Under the pieces are notes generated by a model. It made no database searches. It was not told the origin of the DNA and was given only the letters and a program-made list of their open reading frames with translations. Source: Lepidurus packardi (Eukaryota; Arthropoda; Branchiopoda; Notostraca; Triopsidae). From it: DNA of 64,000 bases. Numbering within the stretch: position 1 is the first letter of the stretch; each line of letters starts with the position of its first letter. Where the stretch lies: positions 6,510,001-6,574,000 of the forward strand of contig JAKZAN010000004.1 in assembly GCA_023053545.1 (NCBI GenBank), written 5' to 3'. Shown piece after piece: positions 10,771-21,214 of the stretch. Position numbers and translations under genes: made by a program.

Positions 10771-13700
10771 GATCTTTTCGAATTTTAATTGGTCAGTAGA
10801 AAGAAAATTCCCAGCCCAAGCGTTGAAAATCAAAGCAACATCACTTCCTTTGCTTTTTTGTGCAGGAATAATTGCATTCTATTGAACCCGAGGTCTCATT
10901 TAGCGTAACACATGGAGCAATTTTCGCTTCTTGGTAGAATCCTTAATCCAGATCGTGTTCCGAAATGCTTCCCAAAGATCTCACCCAAGCCAAATCCCAC
11001 GCTATTGTTTGCATATATTTTTTTTTAAAAAGTATTTTTTTTTCCATTTGCCAATGCTGGAAGAGAAATAATAAAAAAGAGACAGAAAAGAGAATATCAA
11101 TCTCCCAATTAAATGCATGAACGTTTGCGTGTTGGACAAGGCTGCTTCCTCCCTTTGGCCCGTCCAATCTCGGAAAGCATCATTTTATGAGTTTCAATTC
11201 TTTCCTTCCTAGGCGACCCTCTAGAAACTGTGTGCGCAGAGACAGAGAGACACAGGCAGAGGGTGAAAAAGCATTGTTTCTAAAAAGCTCATCCTAACGA
11301 AGTTTGGGGTCTCTCTCTCTTCTACTAGCAGCTGCCTATATATACAAGCAACCAAGCGTAAGCAAAAGTTGTGATGCCGGACGCTGATAATCAGCCCTTT
11401 TCCGGCAGAGAAGCTCTAAAACTCAGTCCAGTCCCAAGTCGAGGAAGGGAGGGGGGGGCGGAGGGGAAAGGCTCTGCCCGCTTTATTTGCCACATACTTT
11501 TAAGAGAACTAGCAAAGGCGCCTTCCTCATTACATCATACTATATAGATACACCCTCCTATTCGTCCCTTTCAAACTTTTTTTTTATTTTCCTCTTTCAT
11601 TTTTCATCCAATTCATTTAAAAAAAACTTTAAATCAGGCGCCTCCCAATTCTTAATTTCTAATCCTTTCTATTCACTCCCGCATATTACTGTTTACTTTA
11701 TTGTAATTTTACCATATTTGTAGCTTTTCTGTCATTGATAAATGATAAATGCTTATAATTACAAATATCATTATTACTATTAATAAATACTATATTTATT
11801 AATAAGTAATGGAATTTATTATACATGTAATTTAACAAATAATTTAATTTGTTAAGAAATAGCGATTAGATAAAGGAATCAAAGGAATTATATTAGTAAA
11901 GGCGTGCAATTTTAAATTATTTTATAGGCATTAAATTACCAAAGTATTGAATTATAAGACCATTCGAATAAGTGTTTATCGTAATTTTACCAATGTCTGT
12001 AATAAACTACCTCCCAACTCTGCACTTACAATGTAAGATCCCATGTCCCTAATTGCAATTTTACCATATTTTATTGCCATAAAAAGCACCACGATGTTTA
12101 TTTGTAAAATTACCAAGATTTTATGGCACCAATACACTGCCATAAATTTCCCACTATTTTCTCGACAATTTGAGGCACATATTTGAAGCATATATGGGAG
12201 CCCTGAAAGTTAAAAAAGACATTTAAACGATTCATTTTTGGTGGGGTATTCCAAGGTATTTGACTCCTTTTGACTCCAGCTATTTAGGTCCCAGCAATGC
12301 TTTGTATGGAGTTTTAAGCCAGCCAGACGAATCTAAACGCCCCGAAAAGAACCCAAGCCAGTCAGGGTATAGATATGTGTGCAGTGCGAAGCCCAGCATC
12401 TGCGGGATTGAGGTGAAATATAAGAGAGAATGGGGAAGGGAGCTAAATCACACTTGGGCCTGAGGCTCGGCGCGTGCTGCATACAAAAACAGGAGGCGCC
12501 ATAATGCAAACCCATGGACTTTTTATAGTTCTGCTTCAATCTTTGCCATCCCCAATCCCTCAACGAAAACGAACCAACCCAAAAGCCAGAGGCCAAAAAG
12601 CTCCTTTACTTGCAAAGGATGCTGATGCTTGGCAAGTCTGGCGTAGAAGCAGAGAGCGTACGTACGATGTGGAGAGAGAGAGAGAGAGAATTGGGAGAAG
12701 GATGTGAGATCACGATGGGTGCTCAGGTAGTTGCATACACAAAATTCCCCCCCTACAAACGAACTAAAAACAAAATACAAAATAAAACACATGGGGCAGG
12801 TCTTTTTCTTTTTTTTAAGAAAATGTCGCCAACTCCCCCGGTTTATTCTCCATTAAGAAAACCGAAATTTAAAAAGAATTTTTTATCAGATTAAAAATGT
12901 TAAAAACTGCCAAATCTGGAAAAAAGGTGACAAATCATCTCATGTTACACAGTCCTAACGATGAGCCATAGAACAGAACAGAACGATTAGTTGAAGGGAG
13001 CAAAAGGGGGGGGGGGGGGGTGTCACGGAATAACACAGTCCCAAAAAATACAAATTAAAAAAAAAAAAGTCCTCAATGTAAAAGAGCTGAGCTGAGCAGT
13101 TTGGCACCCAGCCCATAAATAAGCTAGCGTACATCTACATAAAGCCCTTATAACTAAAAAACCCAAGCCAAAAAAAAGACAACAATCACTATGTTGTTGT
13201 CTTGCCAACTATACAACAGGTGAGGCAAAAGGTGTAAAAAGGCAAAGCAATAACAAAGAAGGACGAAGGTAGAATAAGAAGTGGACACGGACTTTTTAAG
13301 AAGTGAGGAGGGGGAGAGGTGAGAGGGTGGGGTGGGGGGTTGATCAAAGCCCGAGAAAAACTTCTCTTCAGCGTTTTTTTTTTCTTGGCCCCCAGTATTA
13401 GCGTGGCACTTGCTTTTTGGAAGATTTTCTGGAACGCGAAATTACGGGTTCGGGAATGGTTCAATTAAGACGGTAATGAGCTCATTGGATGTCTAATCGT
13501 GTGCTCTAAGAGGTGAACCGTTTCCATGCCCCGATAGCAGGTGAAAAGGGGGAGAAAAGGGTGCCAGTGATCTCAGGTGTGCGTTTTTTTTTTTATTTTT
13601 CCCGGCATCACTATATGAGTCTGCACTGCACACACAGCACAGGTTGGCGGGACGGGACGGCGGGTTTGGTTTCTTTTTTTCTTTTTTTTTTTGTTATTGT

Positions 13701-14394
13701 AAATCTCTCTTTCCTATACCTTCTCCTTCTCGTCTCTCTCTCTCTCATCAGTCACTCACAAGGGTGTGTTTCGTATGCTAGGCGCCGTCCTGTCCGTGTC
13801 CCGTATCCTCCTCTTTCTCAAGCACAGAGAAGCTCAGGCCATCAACCACCACGCAGCACACACATTACAGCCATCACCATCACTATACAATACAAGCAGT
13901 CCCAGCCTCGCAGGGAATTAGAATTAAGCAAGCACAAAGCCCCAGCCAAGATTTTTTAAATAAATATTTTTTAAAAATCTTCCATTTTCGTCTCACACAC
14001 ATACATGCACGAATTTATATATACACACTCTCTAAGAACACTAACGAGTAAAAAGGAAGGAACAGAACATCTAAAAGAAGGAATCCCAACTTTTAGTAAT
14101 TTTTTGTACCAAACTTTTTTTTAAAATATTTTTCAAATATTTCTTTCGAGTTTGCTGGACTAGTCTGATGGGTCTGATGGGATCATTTAAGCTTTTCAGT
14201 CTAAAACACGGAAATGCATTCTTGAAACGCTTATTGTGGTATTTAATGTCTAATGTTATTACTTTTTCGTTTGGATTTTTTGCTTTTATGTTATTTTTAA
14301 AGGAAACGGATTACTCATTCATCGTTCGCTTAATTGAAGCCGTAATACGCAGCTCTCATTAAGGTTGAATTAGAGTCGTTTTAAATCTCTTCAC

Positions 14395-14605
14395 TGATTA
14401 AACAAGAATTATTTGGAAATTATTCATTTATTTATTTTCATTATTTATTATTATTATTTACGAACTAAACAGGAATTATTTGGGAATTTGTAATTATATA
14501 TTTTGGAGTTATGTATTTTGTAATTATGTATTTTGGAGTAGTTATTATTTGGGAATTCTTTAATCAATTCATTAAATAAACAGGAATTATTTGGGAAACG
14601 ATTCT
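14395..14605. repeat. Degenerate minisatellite with GAATTATTTGGGAA core
   Basis: The core GAATTATTTGG(G)AA occurs at about 14406, 14471 and 14582, and a related TTATTTGGGAATTC occurs at 14545. Between them TAATTATGTATTTTGGAG is repeated at about 14490-14540. The spacing is irregular, so this is a decayed repeat, not a clean array. Confidence 0.5.
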
Positions 14606-15466
14606 TTCATATATTTATTTCTAAGGGAATTGGATGATTATCCAGTAAGAGGTCACAAAGTAGAGATCAATTAAGGTTTTTAAAGTTATAAACAGCTAAT
14701 TATTTTTTAATTATTATCACATGGTTTTTTTATATTAGCTTAAATTTAATTTGTGAAATTAGCTTAATTTTAGAGAATTTATTGTTCATTCAAAGGCGAT
14801 TTTAGGCCGAAATGCCCTCACTCTCGCTTAAAGACAACGCGGGAAAGTCAGCAGGTCTAATCTGTAATTTTTATTATTATTTTTAAAAGGTGGGGAAAGA
14901 CTTCAGTAAAAGGTTGTTGTTGCACACCTGTTGTCCGGGCTTAAAAAAATGGGCTTATGGGGAAGTTGCTTGGATGGGACAGCAGCACATCCATGTTTTC
15001 CTTTTCTTTTTTAACACACGCACACATCCATTCGAAATGAGATGCCCAATTTGGGAGGGTGCACACACACACATACACATGAAGCACACTCTTTTCCTCT
15101 TTCCCCCGAGTGGAAAAATCAAAAATCCTTTGCCAAAGTCCCCATGCTTTTAAACCAGCACTAAGTTCCCCTTTTGCAGAAGAGTTCGGTCTGCTGTTCT
15201 ACGTGTGTGTATGTATGTGTGTGTGTACCGTGTGTGTGTGTGTGTGTGTACCTTGTGCTGCAGGTGTTATGGAGAGGAATATTAAGTGTCACATTAGTAT
15301 GGAAGGCAGGCTTTTCCAGTGGCATTCTTGCGAGTCTTTTGCTTTTTCTTCCAGGAGCTTTTTTGGCTTTTGCTTGTGGGGTATGTAAGGGAGAAGAAGC
15401 CAGCAAAAAGCAACTCAACTGGGAGAGAGAAAAAGAGAGAAACACTTTTCGGGAAGGGAGACATTC

Positions 15467-15470
<4 letters not shown>

Positions 15471-15498
<28 letters not shown>
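15471..15498. repeat. A28 homopolymer
   Basis: Twenty-eight A in a row after CATTCAATT. It could be a microsatellite or the tail of an old retroposed sequence, but I see no recognisable retroposon body upstream. The length is likely to vary between alleles and sequencing reads. Confidence 0.9.
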
Positions 15499-15499
<1 letters not shown>

Positions 15500-16271
15500 A
15501 TTCCCGTTTTTCATTGAACTTCTCCCGGCCCCCTTTTCTTGGCATTGGCCTGGCGCCCTGTGCCACCTTGGCAAAAGGTTTCTCGGAGAAGGTGCTACGC
15601 AATATTAAGTGGCGGCCGCAAAAGGGAGTCTATAAGCAAGAGAGGAAAGTAAGCCAAAGAGATACGGAAAACAGAGAGAGATGAAGAGCGAAAGAGGAGA
15701 TAAAAGAGAGAGAGAGAGCACCCATGCAAGGTACATAGGCATCAACAATTTCGAGAATTGGATGCTGGAGCAAGCGGAGGCAAGCAACACCCAAACTTGT
15801 TTCTCGAAAAGAGCACTTTTTCTCTGCTACACCCATTCTAATGTTATAACGCCAGTCCAAATCTCGAATGGAGCTTTGTGAACGAAACGCATCCAAAGAG
15901 GAACAAGAGGAATATAAAGCTACAGAGAGAAAAGTTCTCTTTTAAGTGTGTTTTTTCTGACTGGCAGATTTTCAACTATGATATGCTAATATTCTCGTGT
16001 AATCACAGGCGTCGACACAATCCAGTTTTCAAAGTAACGTTCAACACCATCGTCGTCGTTCACAATTTTATTCTTTTTTTTCTTTACCAGCAAAATTAGC
16101 ATACGAGATATTTTTCAACCTGCAACCTGCCTTGGAACCACCCCCACTCCCTTTACATTCTTTATATGTCTTTATAACCCTTAAAAGTAGTACATTTAGC
16201 GTGTCCGTACCAAGATTCTTAAAAATAATAAAAATAAGAATACAAGCTCAAAAACTTCCTTATAGTTGTGT

Positions 16272-16403
16272 GCTCTTATCGGGCTGCACTGTTGCAATAT
16301 TTTTTGCATTCAGTGTGTCAAACATGTAAATACTTACACACTTTGTACACATACCGAGTGCCAGAAGTATTGCACCAGCGCAGCCAGTGAAACACATTAT
16401 TAC
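16272..16403 (+). mobile_element. Palindromic MITE, copy 3
   Basis: The left end GGGCTGCACTGTTGCAATAT and the right end ATTGCACCAGCGCAGCCAG are inverted repeats of the same family as at 6073-6332. The core CAGTGTGTCAAACATGTA matches copy 2 directly and copy 1 after reversal. It is about 10 kb from the other two copies, which shows dispersal and not local tandem duplication. Confidence 0.75.
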
Positions 16404-18441
16404 ACTTAAAAAACTCAAAACTAAAAAAATAAGCGAATGGAAATAAATGGAACGGGCGAGTCGACCAATTAAATTAATACATTCATCAAAGAAGGTTTCA
16501 AAAGATGACTTCAGCTTTCCTGGTCCGAAAAGACACCTAAAAAAATTGAGAAAAAAAGAACAGGAGGTTTTACGAGGAGAGAAAGCTTCTTGCGTTCAAC
16601 GTCCATTTCACATTGGCTTGGGGGGTGGGGCATAGAGAGCGAGAGAGAGATAAGAGAAATCCTTCTCTCAGTTTCTCTCTCTTGCTTGGCCAGCATGTAT
16701 GCGCACACACATACACATTTATATATACACAGCCTTGGCTCAAAGGTGAGTTGCCTCCGGCAAGGCAAAAGACCTAGCAGCTTATTTGCATAACCTGACG
16801 AATACACAGCTTAGAGCACCGGGAGACCCAGAAGGGACTCGAAAGACCTGTGCAACACACATCTAAACCACAAAATTTTCTAAGAATCCCTTTTTTTTGC
16901 TTTCTTTTTACTCAAAAAAGAGGCCTAACAGGCTCTATATGGCCCCCTTTTTGATTTTTTTCCCTTTTTTAAGGTTGGATTTTTTAACCGTACCTAACGA
17001 CATCCTTGTACGATCCTTGTATCCGTCGTATCCATCCTAAAATCCAGAACGCTGAGTTGAAGCCACGCAAGTTGAGGGTGTCTTAATACAATTTTTTTCG
17101 TGTTGTTTTTTTAATTCTCACACTAAACTCCCGCCAAAACACAAAAGAAAGCAAAGAGAGAGAGGAAAAAGGAGAAAAAAAATAGACGAAGTCGTCTTTT
17201 AGACAAACCGAGTTGGCGCCGAGATGGCGTATATACATACGGCTAGTGTCTGAGCGAAGCCTTATACCTATAAACTTGCACCTAAACTCTTAGGCGGGGA
17301 CGGAACGGAACGGAAAGAAACAAGGGAAAAAAATAAGATTGAAAAAGAATAAGCAGGAAAAAAATGCTCTTTAAACAAACTATTTTAATTAAGTTATTTT
17401 CACTAGATATCTTTACGCCTGGGTTCTAATTATACGTTGGGCTCCTCAACTAGTTGTGACAATTAGAAGCTGCCATTTGACTTCACTTCTTTTTTAATGT
17501 AAACGGCCTATAGGACATTTTACATAATACTTAAATATTCTAAATATTGATATTGAAATGTCTGTTTCTTGAAAGTAATTTTTTAAAGGGCTCTAATTTC
17601 GATCTTATTCTAAAAATACTGTATACTTAAATACCCTAAACGGTCAACTTAAACTGTACAAAATTATAACCGTCTTGATTATTTGAATTCCGTATTGTTT
17701 ATCAGTAATGTTCATCCAAGTTCTTTTAGAAGAATATCCTCTATATTCTGTACAGTTCCATAAATTTCCTCATTTTTGATGCAAACTAAGACCCCCCCCC
17801 CCCCATAGAAAAAAAGGCTGGGTCAAGGCTCGAGTTGTACAGGTTCTACGGTCGTTGAGTGACGAAATTCAGGTGTCGAAATTGGCCATTTCCTCACAGG
17901 TGACACGAATGTTTTTTGGTTAAATCCTTTTTCCGGGGCAAAGATTGATCAAATTTACAAGAAAAAAGACAGAAAAAATGAGGCAAAAAAGGCGAACAGC
18001 ACCCAAATGAAAGGAAGGAGAGACCTACATCTGGTCTAGAGGATATATAGGTCCAGAAACGGGGTAAAGGAGAAAAAGGCGAACAGGAGGCAGCAGGTAA
18101 GCACCTGTTTCCTCCATCGTCATGGTCGTCTCTTTTTTTCTTTCTACTTTGGGTTGGGTTACCCAAGGTATATAGATGCACTATTGTAAGGATAAGGATG
18201 AGGTGCGGGGATGAGCCCTACATTAAATACATGTGGCATGGGGCTCTCTTTCACCTTGTGCTGCTGGATATACGCGTATATATACTTTGGACATCAAACT
18301 TCCCAACCTGGAAGACTTTCTTCAACGTTGGCTCAACCTTTTTCCTTCCTGCCTTTAAAAGTTAAGAGAGAGACTGAGAGAGAAAAAGAACCAGTAACCC
18401 CCTTCTCTCTCTTCTCTCTTAAGTAAAAAGGCCGTGCCGTG
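16404..18441. other. Gene-poor interval
   Basis: GAGA/CTCT tracts lie at 16630-16682 and 17155-17170, CA-rich sequence lies at 16700-16732, and a C13 run lies at 17792-17804. A strong splice-donor-like site CTCAAAG|GTGAGT occurs at 16746 just after a TATATATACA stretch, but no matching reading frame is evident. Nothing else is supportable. Confidence 0.4.
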
Positions 18442-18574
18442 TATAAAAAGGGTGCATATCTTGCCCATTATATAGCATCTTGGTCACGGCTTCGCGGCTT
18501 TAGAAAAACCTTCGTTTTCCATGTCTCTTCTTCTCGACGCAGAAAATCATGGAATAGAATAGCTTGGGCAAAAG
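18442..18574 (+). promoter_or_regulatory. Candidate TATA promoter with first exon
   Basis: TATAAAAAGG at 18442-18451 is a strong TATA box. About 30 bases downstream transcription could begin near 18475, and a strong donor GGGCAAAAG|GTGAGTAAG lies at 18575, giving a putative first exon of about 100 bases. It contains a short open frame, ATG at 18521 to TAG at 18562, 13 codons (MSLLLDAENHGIE). The combination of TATA, spacing and donor is what is seen; that it is a real transcription start is inference. No downstream partner exon is proven; 19607-19765 is one possibility. Confidence 0.35.
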
Positions 18575-19303
18575 GTGAGTAAGACCAGGAGCTATTGCAC
18601 CTGGGGGTTGGCTCTGGCTGGCTTGCTGCTCCTGCTGTTGTCTCTCACAAGCTGGGGCTTTTCATGCCCAGAACATAACATTCCCCTCAAAGAAATATTC
18701 TTTCAAAAAAGGGACCAGGATTCAGGTGAACAAAGCTTCTGTTTCTTTTCTTAGGGGGTTAAACTAAATCCAAGTGCAATAAAAGTAAATGCAAATCAAC
18801 CAAAGCTAGAATAAACTATAAGATAACCAAAGAAACCCTTTCCAACAGAAAAACTATCAAACTTATGTTTTGGGCTAATTCCTTCTAGAATGATATTGAA
18901 GCTTCAACACCACAATTTGAACTCCCAGCCTTGTTTTAAATTCAGTTTGAATTCAATTTCAATTTAATCAATCCACTTTTATGTAACCCAAATTAAGAGT
19001 CTCTAGATTTGATTTCGCTGATCCGTTCATGTTAAACGGTGCTGGAATTCTATATTTTTAGTCCTATTTTTTACTTACAAAAGTGGGCTGCTTTACCCCC
19101 CCCGCTTCCAGGTAACAGCCTTGAAGAAGGCGGAGTTCTCACCTGCGATGCGCTCTTTCCCCAATTTCCCGTTATAGAAAACTACTTCCAACGGTGTTCT
19201 AACGATTCATGACTGTTTTTGTTTTTTCAACCCGTTTTCATTTATTTATTTATATATATCATTTTTTTATATATATCATCTTATCATTTATTTATATATA
19301 TTC

Positions 19304-19416
<113 letters not shown>

Positions 19417-19606
19417 CATGGAGGACAAGGTCGCCTAATGGGTTCTGTACCTATTTCTTTCGGTATCACTGTGCTGGCTGTGCTATTAAGCAGTTTGGGG
19501 AAGCGTGAAAGATTCGCGTTAGAAGAATTGGAATGCCTATAGAAAACAGGAAGGAAGGTCAAGCATTTTTTTTATTATTTTTCTTTCTTGTATTCTCATT
19601 TCCCAG

Positions 19607-19765
19607 AGACACAGAAAACGTCCGTTGTCCTTTGGCATTTGCAGTTGCAGTGGTTCTGGGGCAAGGAGAAACGACTCAACCCGCAACCCCAAAAGCGAGA
19701 AGGAAAACGAAGAAGATGCTCCCGTCAAATCAACAAAGGATTTGGTGGAACAGCAAACCTTTTAG
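19607..19765 (+). CDS. Possible terminal exon, unrecognised
   Basis: After an acceptor-like TCTCATTTCCCAG, one frame gives 52 codons ending in TAG: RHRKRPLSFGICSCSGSG at the start and KSEKENEEDAPVKSTKDL then VEQQTF at the end. The hydrophilic, charged end looks like a natural C-terminus. The same stretch is open in the other two forward frames too, because it is purine-rich, so the evidence is weak. No family is recognised. Confidence 0.15.
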   Translation, partial: RHRKRPLSFGICSCSGSGARRNDSTRNPKSEKENEEDAPVKSTKDLVEQQTF

Positions 19766-20269
19766 GTGCCAAGAGTCTCGTAACCAAATCCAACTTGAAA
19801 AAAAAAAAATAGTTTCCTTGTTTTGTTTTATGATTCTTGATTCTCACTGGATAACTTCGATAAAGCTAAAAGAAGGACCAATATGTATTAGAAAAACAGT
19901 TATACTCCACTCTTGTCAAGTGAGATTAATCTCCAGACAAGTTTCCAAAGCAATACAATGCACTTAAGAAAATATAACCCTATAAAACATTAGATCGTCA
20001 TCAAGTAAAAAAGGGATCTTTTCCGTTTACGAGCCTTTCTAGCGAACCTGTGCATGCCACTGCACATCAATTCCATTGATTTAGATTTTAATTTGCAGAG
20101 TACTAATTTGTTACGGATAATATTTAAGGTTGTTTGTTATTAGCTATTACCTATTCGTATCCCAAACTTTACTGTCAAGACGTTTTCTCTTAATATTGAA
20201 CGGATTTGTAAAAAAAAATTAGTTCGAATTTCCCCCCACGCTAAATGCCCATGCATAGCTATGACCCCA

Positions 20270-20575
20270 TGCTTTACGGAGTAGACACAAGGACGACTCG
20301 GCATAACGACACAAGGAAGCCAGGTTCATAATCTTGTAAGGGACGAATAGAATTTTCAAGTTCAAATAGTATCTGCTTACTGGTTTGGAAGTGGGCACAA
20401 GGACGACTCGACAAAAGACTCCGCGTACCCGACACAAGGATGCCGGGCTCCGACAGAAAGACGCTGGGCCCCGACAGAAGGATGCCAGGTACATAATCTT
20501 TTAAGGGACCCATAGAATTTCGATTTAAAAAAGTCTCTGCTCATTGGTTAAGCGCCAACGAGATCAGAAAGCGCG
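20270..20575. repeat. Tandem duplicated segment with 21-base CCGACANAAGGA units
   Basis: Two related copies, about 20278-20395 and 20396-20560, share CACAAGGACGACTCG, then a series of CGACACAAGG or CCGACAGAAGG units, then GGT(T/A)CATAATCTTnTAAGGGAC and a STCTGCTyAyTGG end. In the second copy three 21-base units are visible at 20430-20492. A diverged third copy of the end part lies at 39512-39575. Reading frames over it (heptad repeats such as ASFCRGP) reflect the 21-base period. Confidence 0.6.
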
Positions 20576-20607
20576 TAAGCTGTATTAAAAAATACGTTAC
20601 AAGGATC

Positions 20608-20644
20608 CCGGACCCCGACAGAAGGACCTTCTGTCGGGGTCCGG
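20608..20644. repeat. Perfect 18-base palindrome with 1-base centre
   Basis: CCGGACCCCGACAGAAGG at 20608-20625, a single A at 20626, then the exact reverse complement at 20627-20644. The arm is the same CCCCGACAGAAGG unit that forms the 21-base repeats just upstream, so the palindrome looks like an inverted duplication of one unit. It could form a cruciform, or it could be a fold-back artefact of amplification or assembly. Confidence 0.95.
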
Positions 20645-20896
20645 AGGTCTGGGGTCGGGAACTTAACCTTCTGATCAAAAGTAGAAGGATTTTTTTTACA
20701 GGTTTTTTGTATATTAGGATTAACCTAGCCTAAATATGTAAGAAAAATCCTTAAGCTTCCAAGAAAAAAAGCGAAAAAAAGACTGGAGTTTGTGTTGGGC
20801 TTAAGCCGGAAACAGGCAAAAGGCAAAACAGGCGTGAGAAAAGCAGCTTTAAAAAGGGGGGTTTAAAACTGCGGATGCTCGAGTGAGTGAGTGAAG

Positions 20897-21214
20897 ATGC
20901 TTTGCTGCTGTTCAGAAAGGTCGGTTTTCGTTTGGGTGTGCAGTGCCAAGTGCCACAATTCGGTTTACATTGAGACGCAGGAGATGAGACCCGAAAATAG
21001 CGCCGCGACGCCACAACTTCCGGAGGAAAAAGCAGAGCAACCTCTTTTGGGGGGTGCTCCCACCTCCCGTCTCCTTCTCGCCTTTAGCCTGAGCAATAAT
21101 AACCTTAAAGAACCCATCCACCGTCTAACGGCGCCAAAAACTGTTAACAAACGTCGGGGGCCGGGCCCAAGGGCGCACACGCATTCAAGATTTTTCCGTT
21201 TTTTTTTCTTTTAG
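20897..21214 (+). CDS. Possible small ORF in a GC-rich patch
   Basis: A 105-codon frame from ATG at 20897, starting MLCCCSERSVFVWVCSAKC (a cysteine cluster) and continuing with a proline- and charge-rich middle (RPENSAATPQLPEEKAEQPL). It ends in Phe/Arg-rich sequence from a T tract. The patch is more GC-rich than its surroundings and an AATAAA follows near 21223. The opposite strand is also partly open, so composition may explain it. No family is recognised. Confidence 0.15.
   Translation: MLCCCSERSVFVWVCSAKCHNSVYIETQEMRPENSAATPQLPEEKAEQPLLGGAPTSRLLLAFSLSNNNLKEPIHRLTAPKTVNKRRGPGPRAHTHSRFFRFFFF

Larger units (their letters stand above)
8811..16271. other. Gene-poor interval with short repeats and simple sequence
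   Basis: No conserved protein or RNA gene is visible. Contents: diverged duplications at 9985-10770 and 14395-14605, a G15 tract at 13006-13020, a CT/GA-rich stretch at 13735-13750, CA/GT microsatellites at 15055-15090 and 15200-15255, and an A28 tract at 15471-15498. Sequence with TATATATA at about 11336-11345 could be a core promoter, but no exon follows convincingly. Open frames over the GT and poly-A tracts are composition artefacts. Confidence 0.45.

Noticed and set aside
15161-15684. Forward and reverse frames over the GT tract and A28 run
   Set aside because: Low-complexity sequence, no conserved motif, all frames open for compositional reasons.
20219-20513. Reverse frames with heptad repeats such as ASFCRGP
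   Set aside because: The period follows from the 21-base DNA repeat, and two frames show equally regular text.
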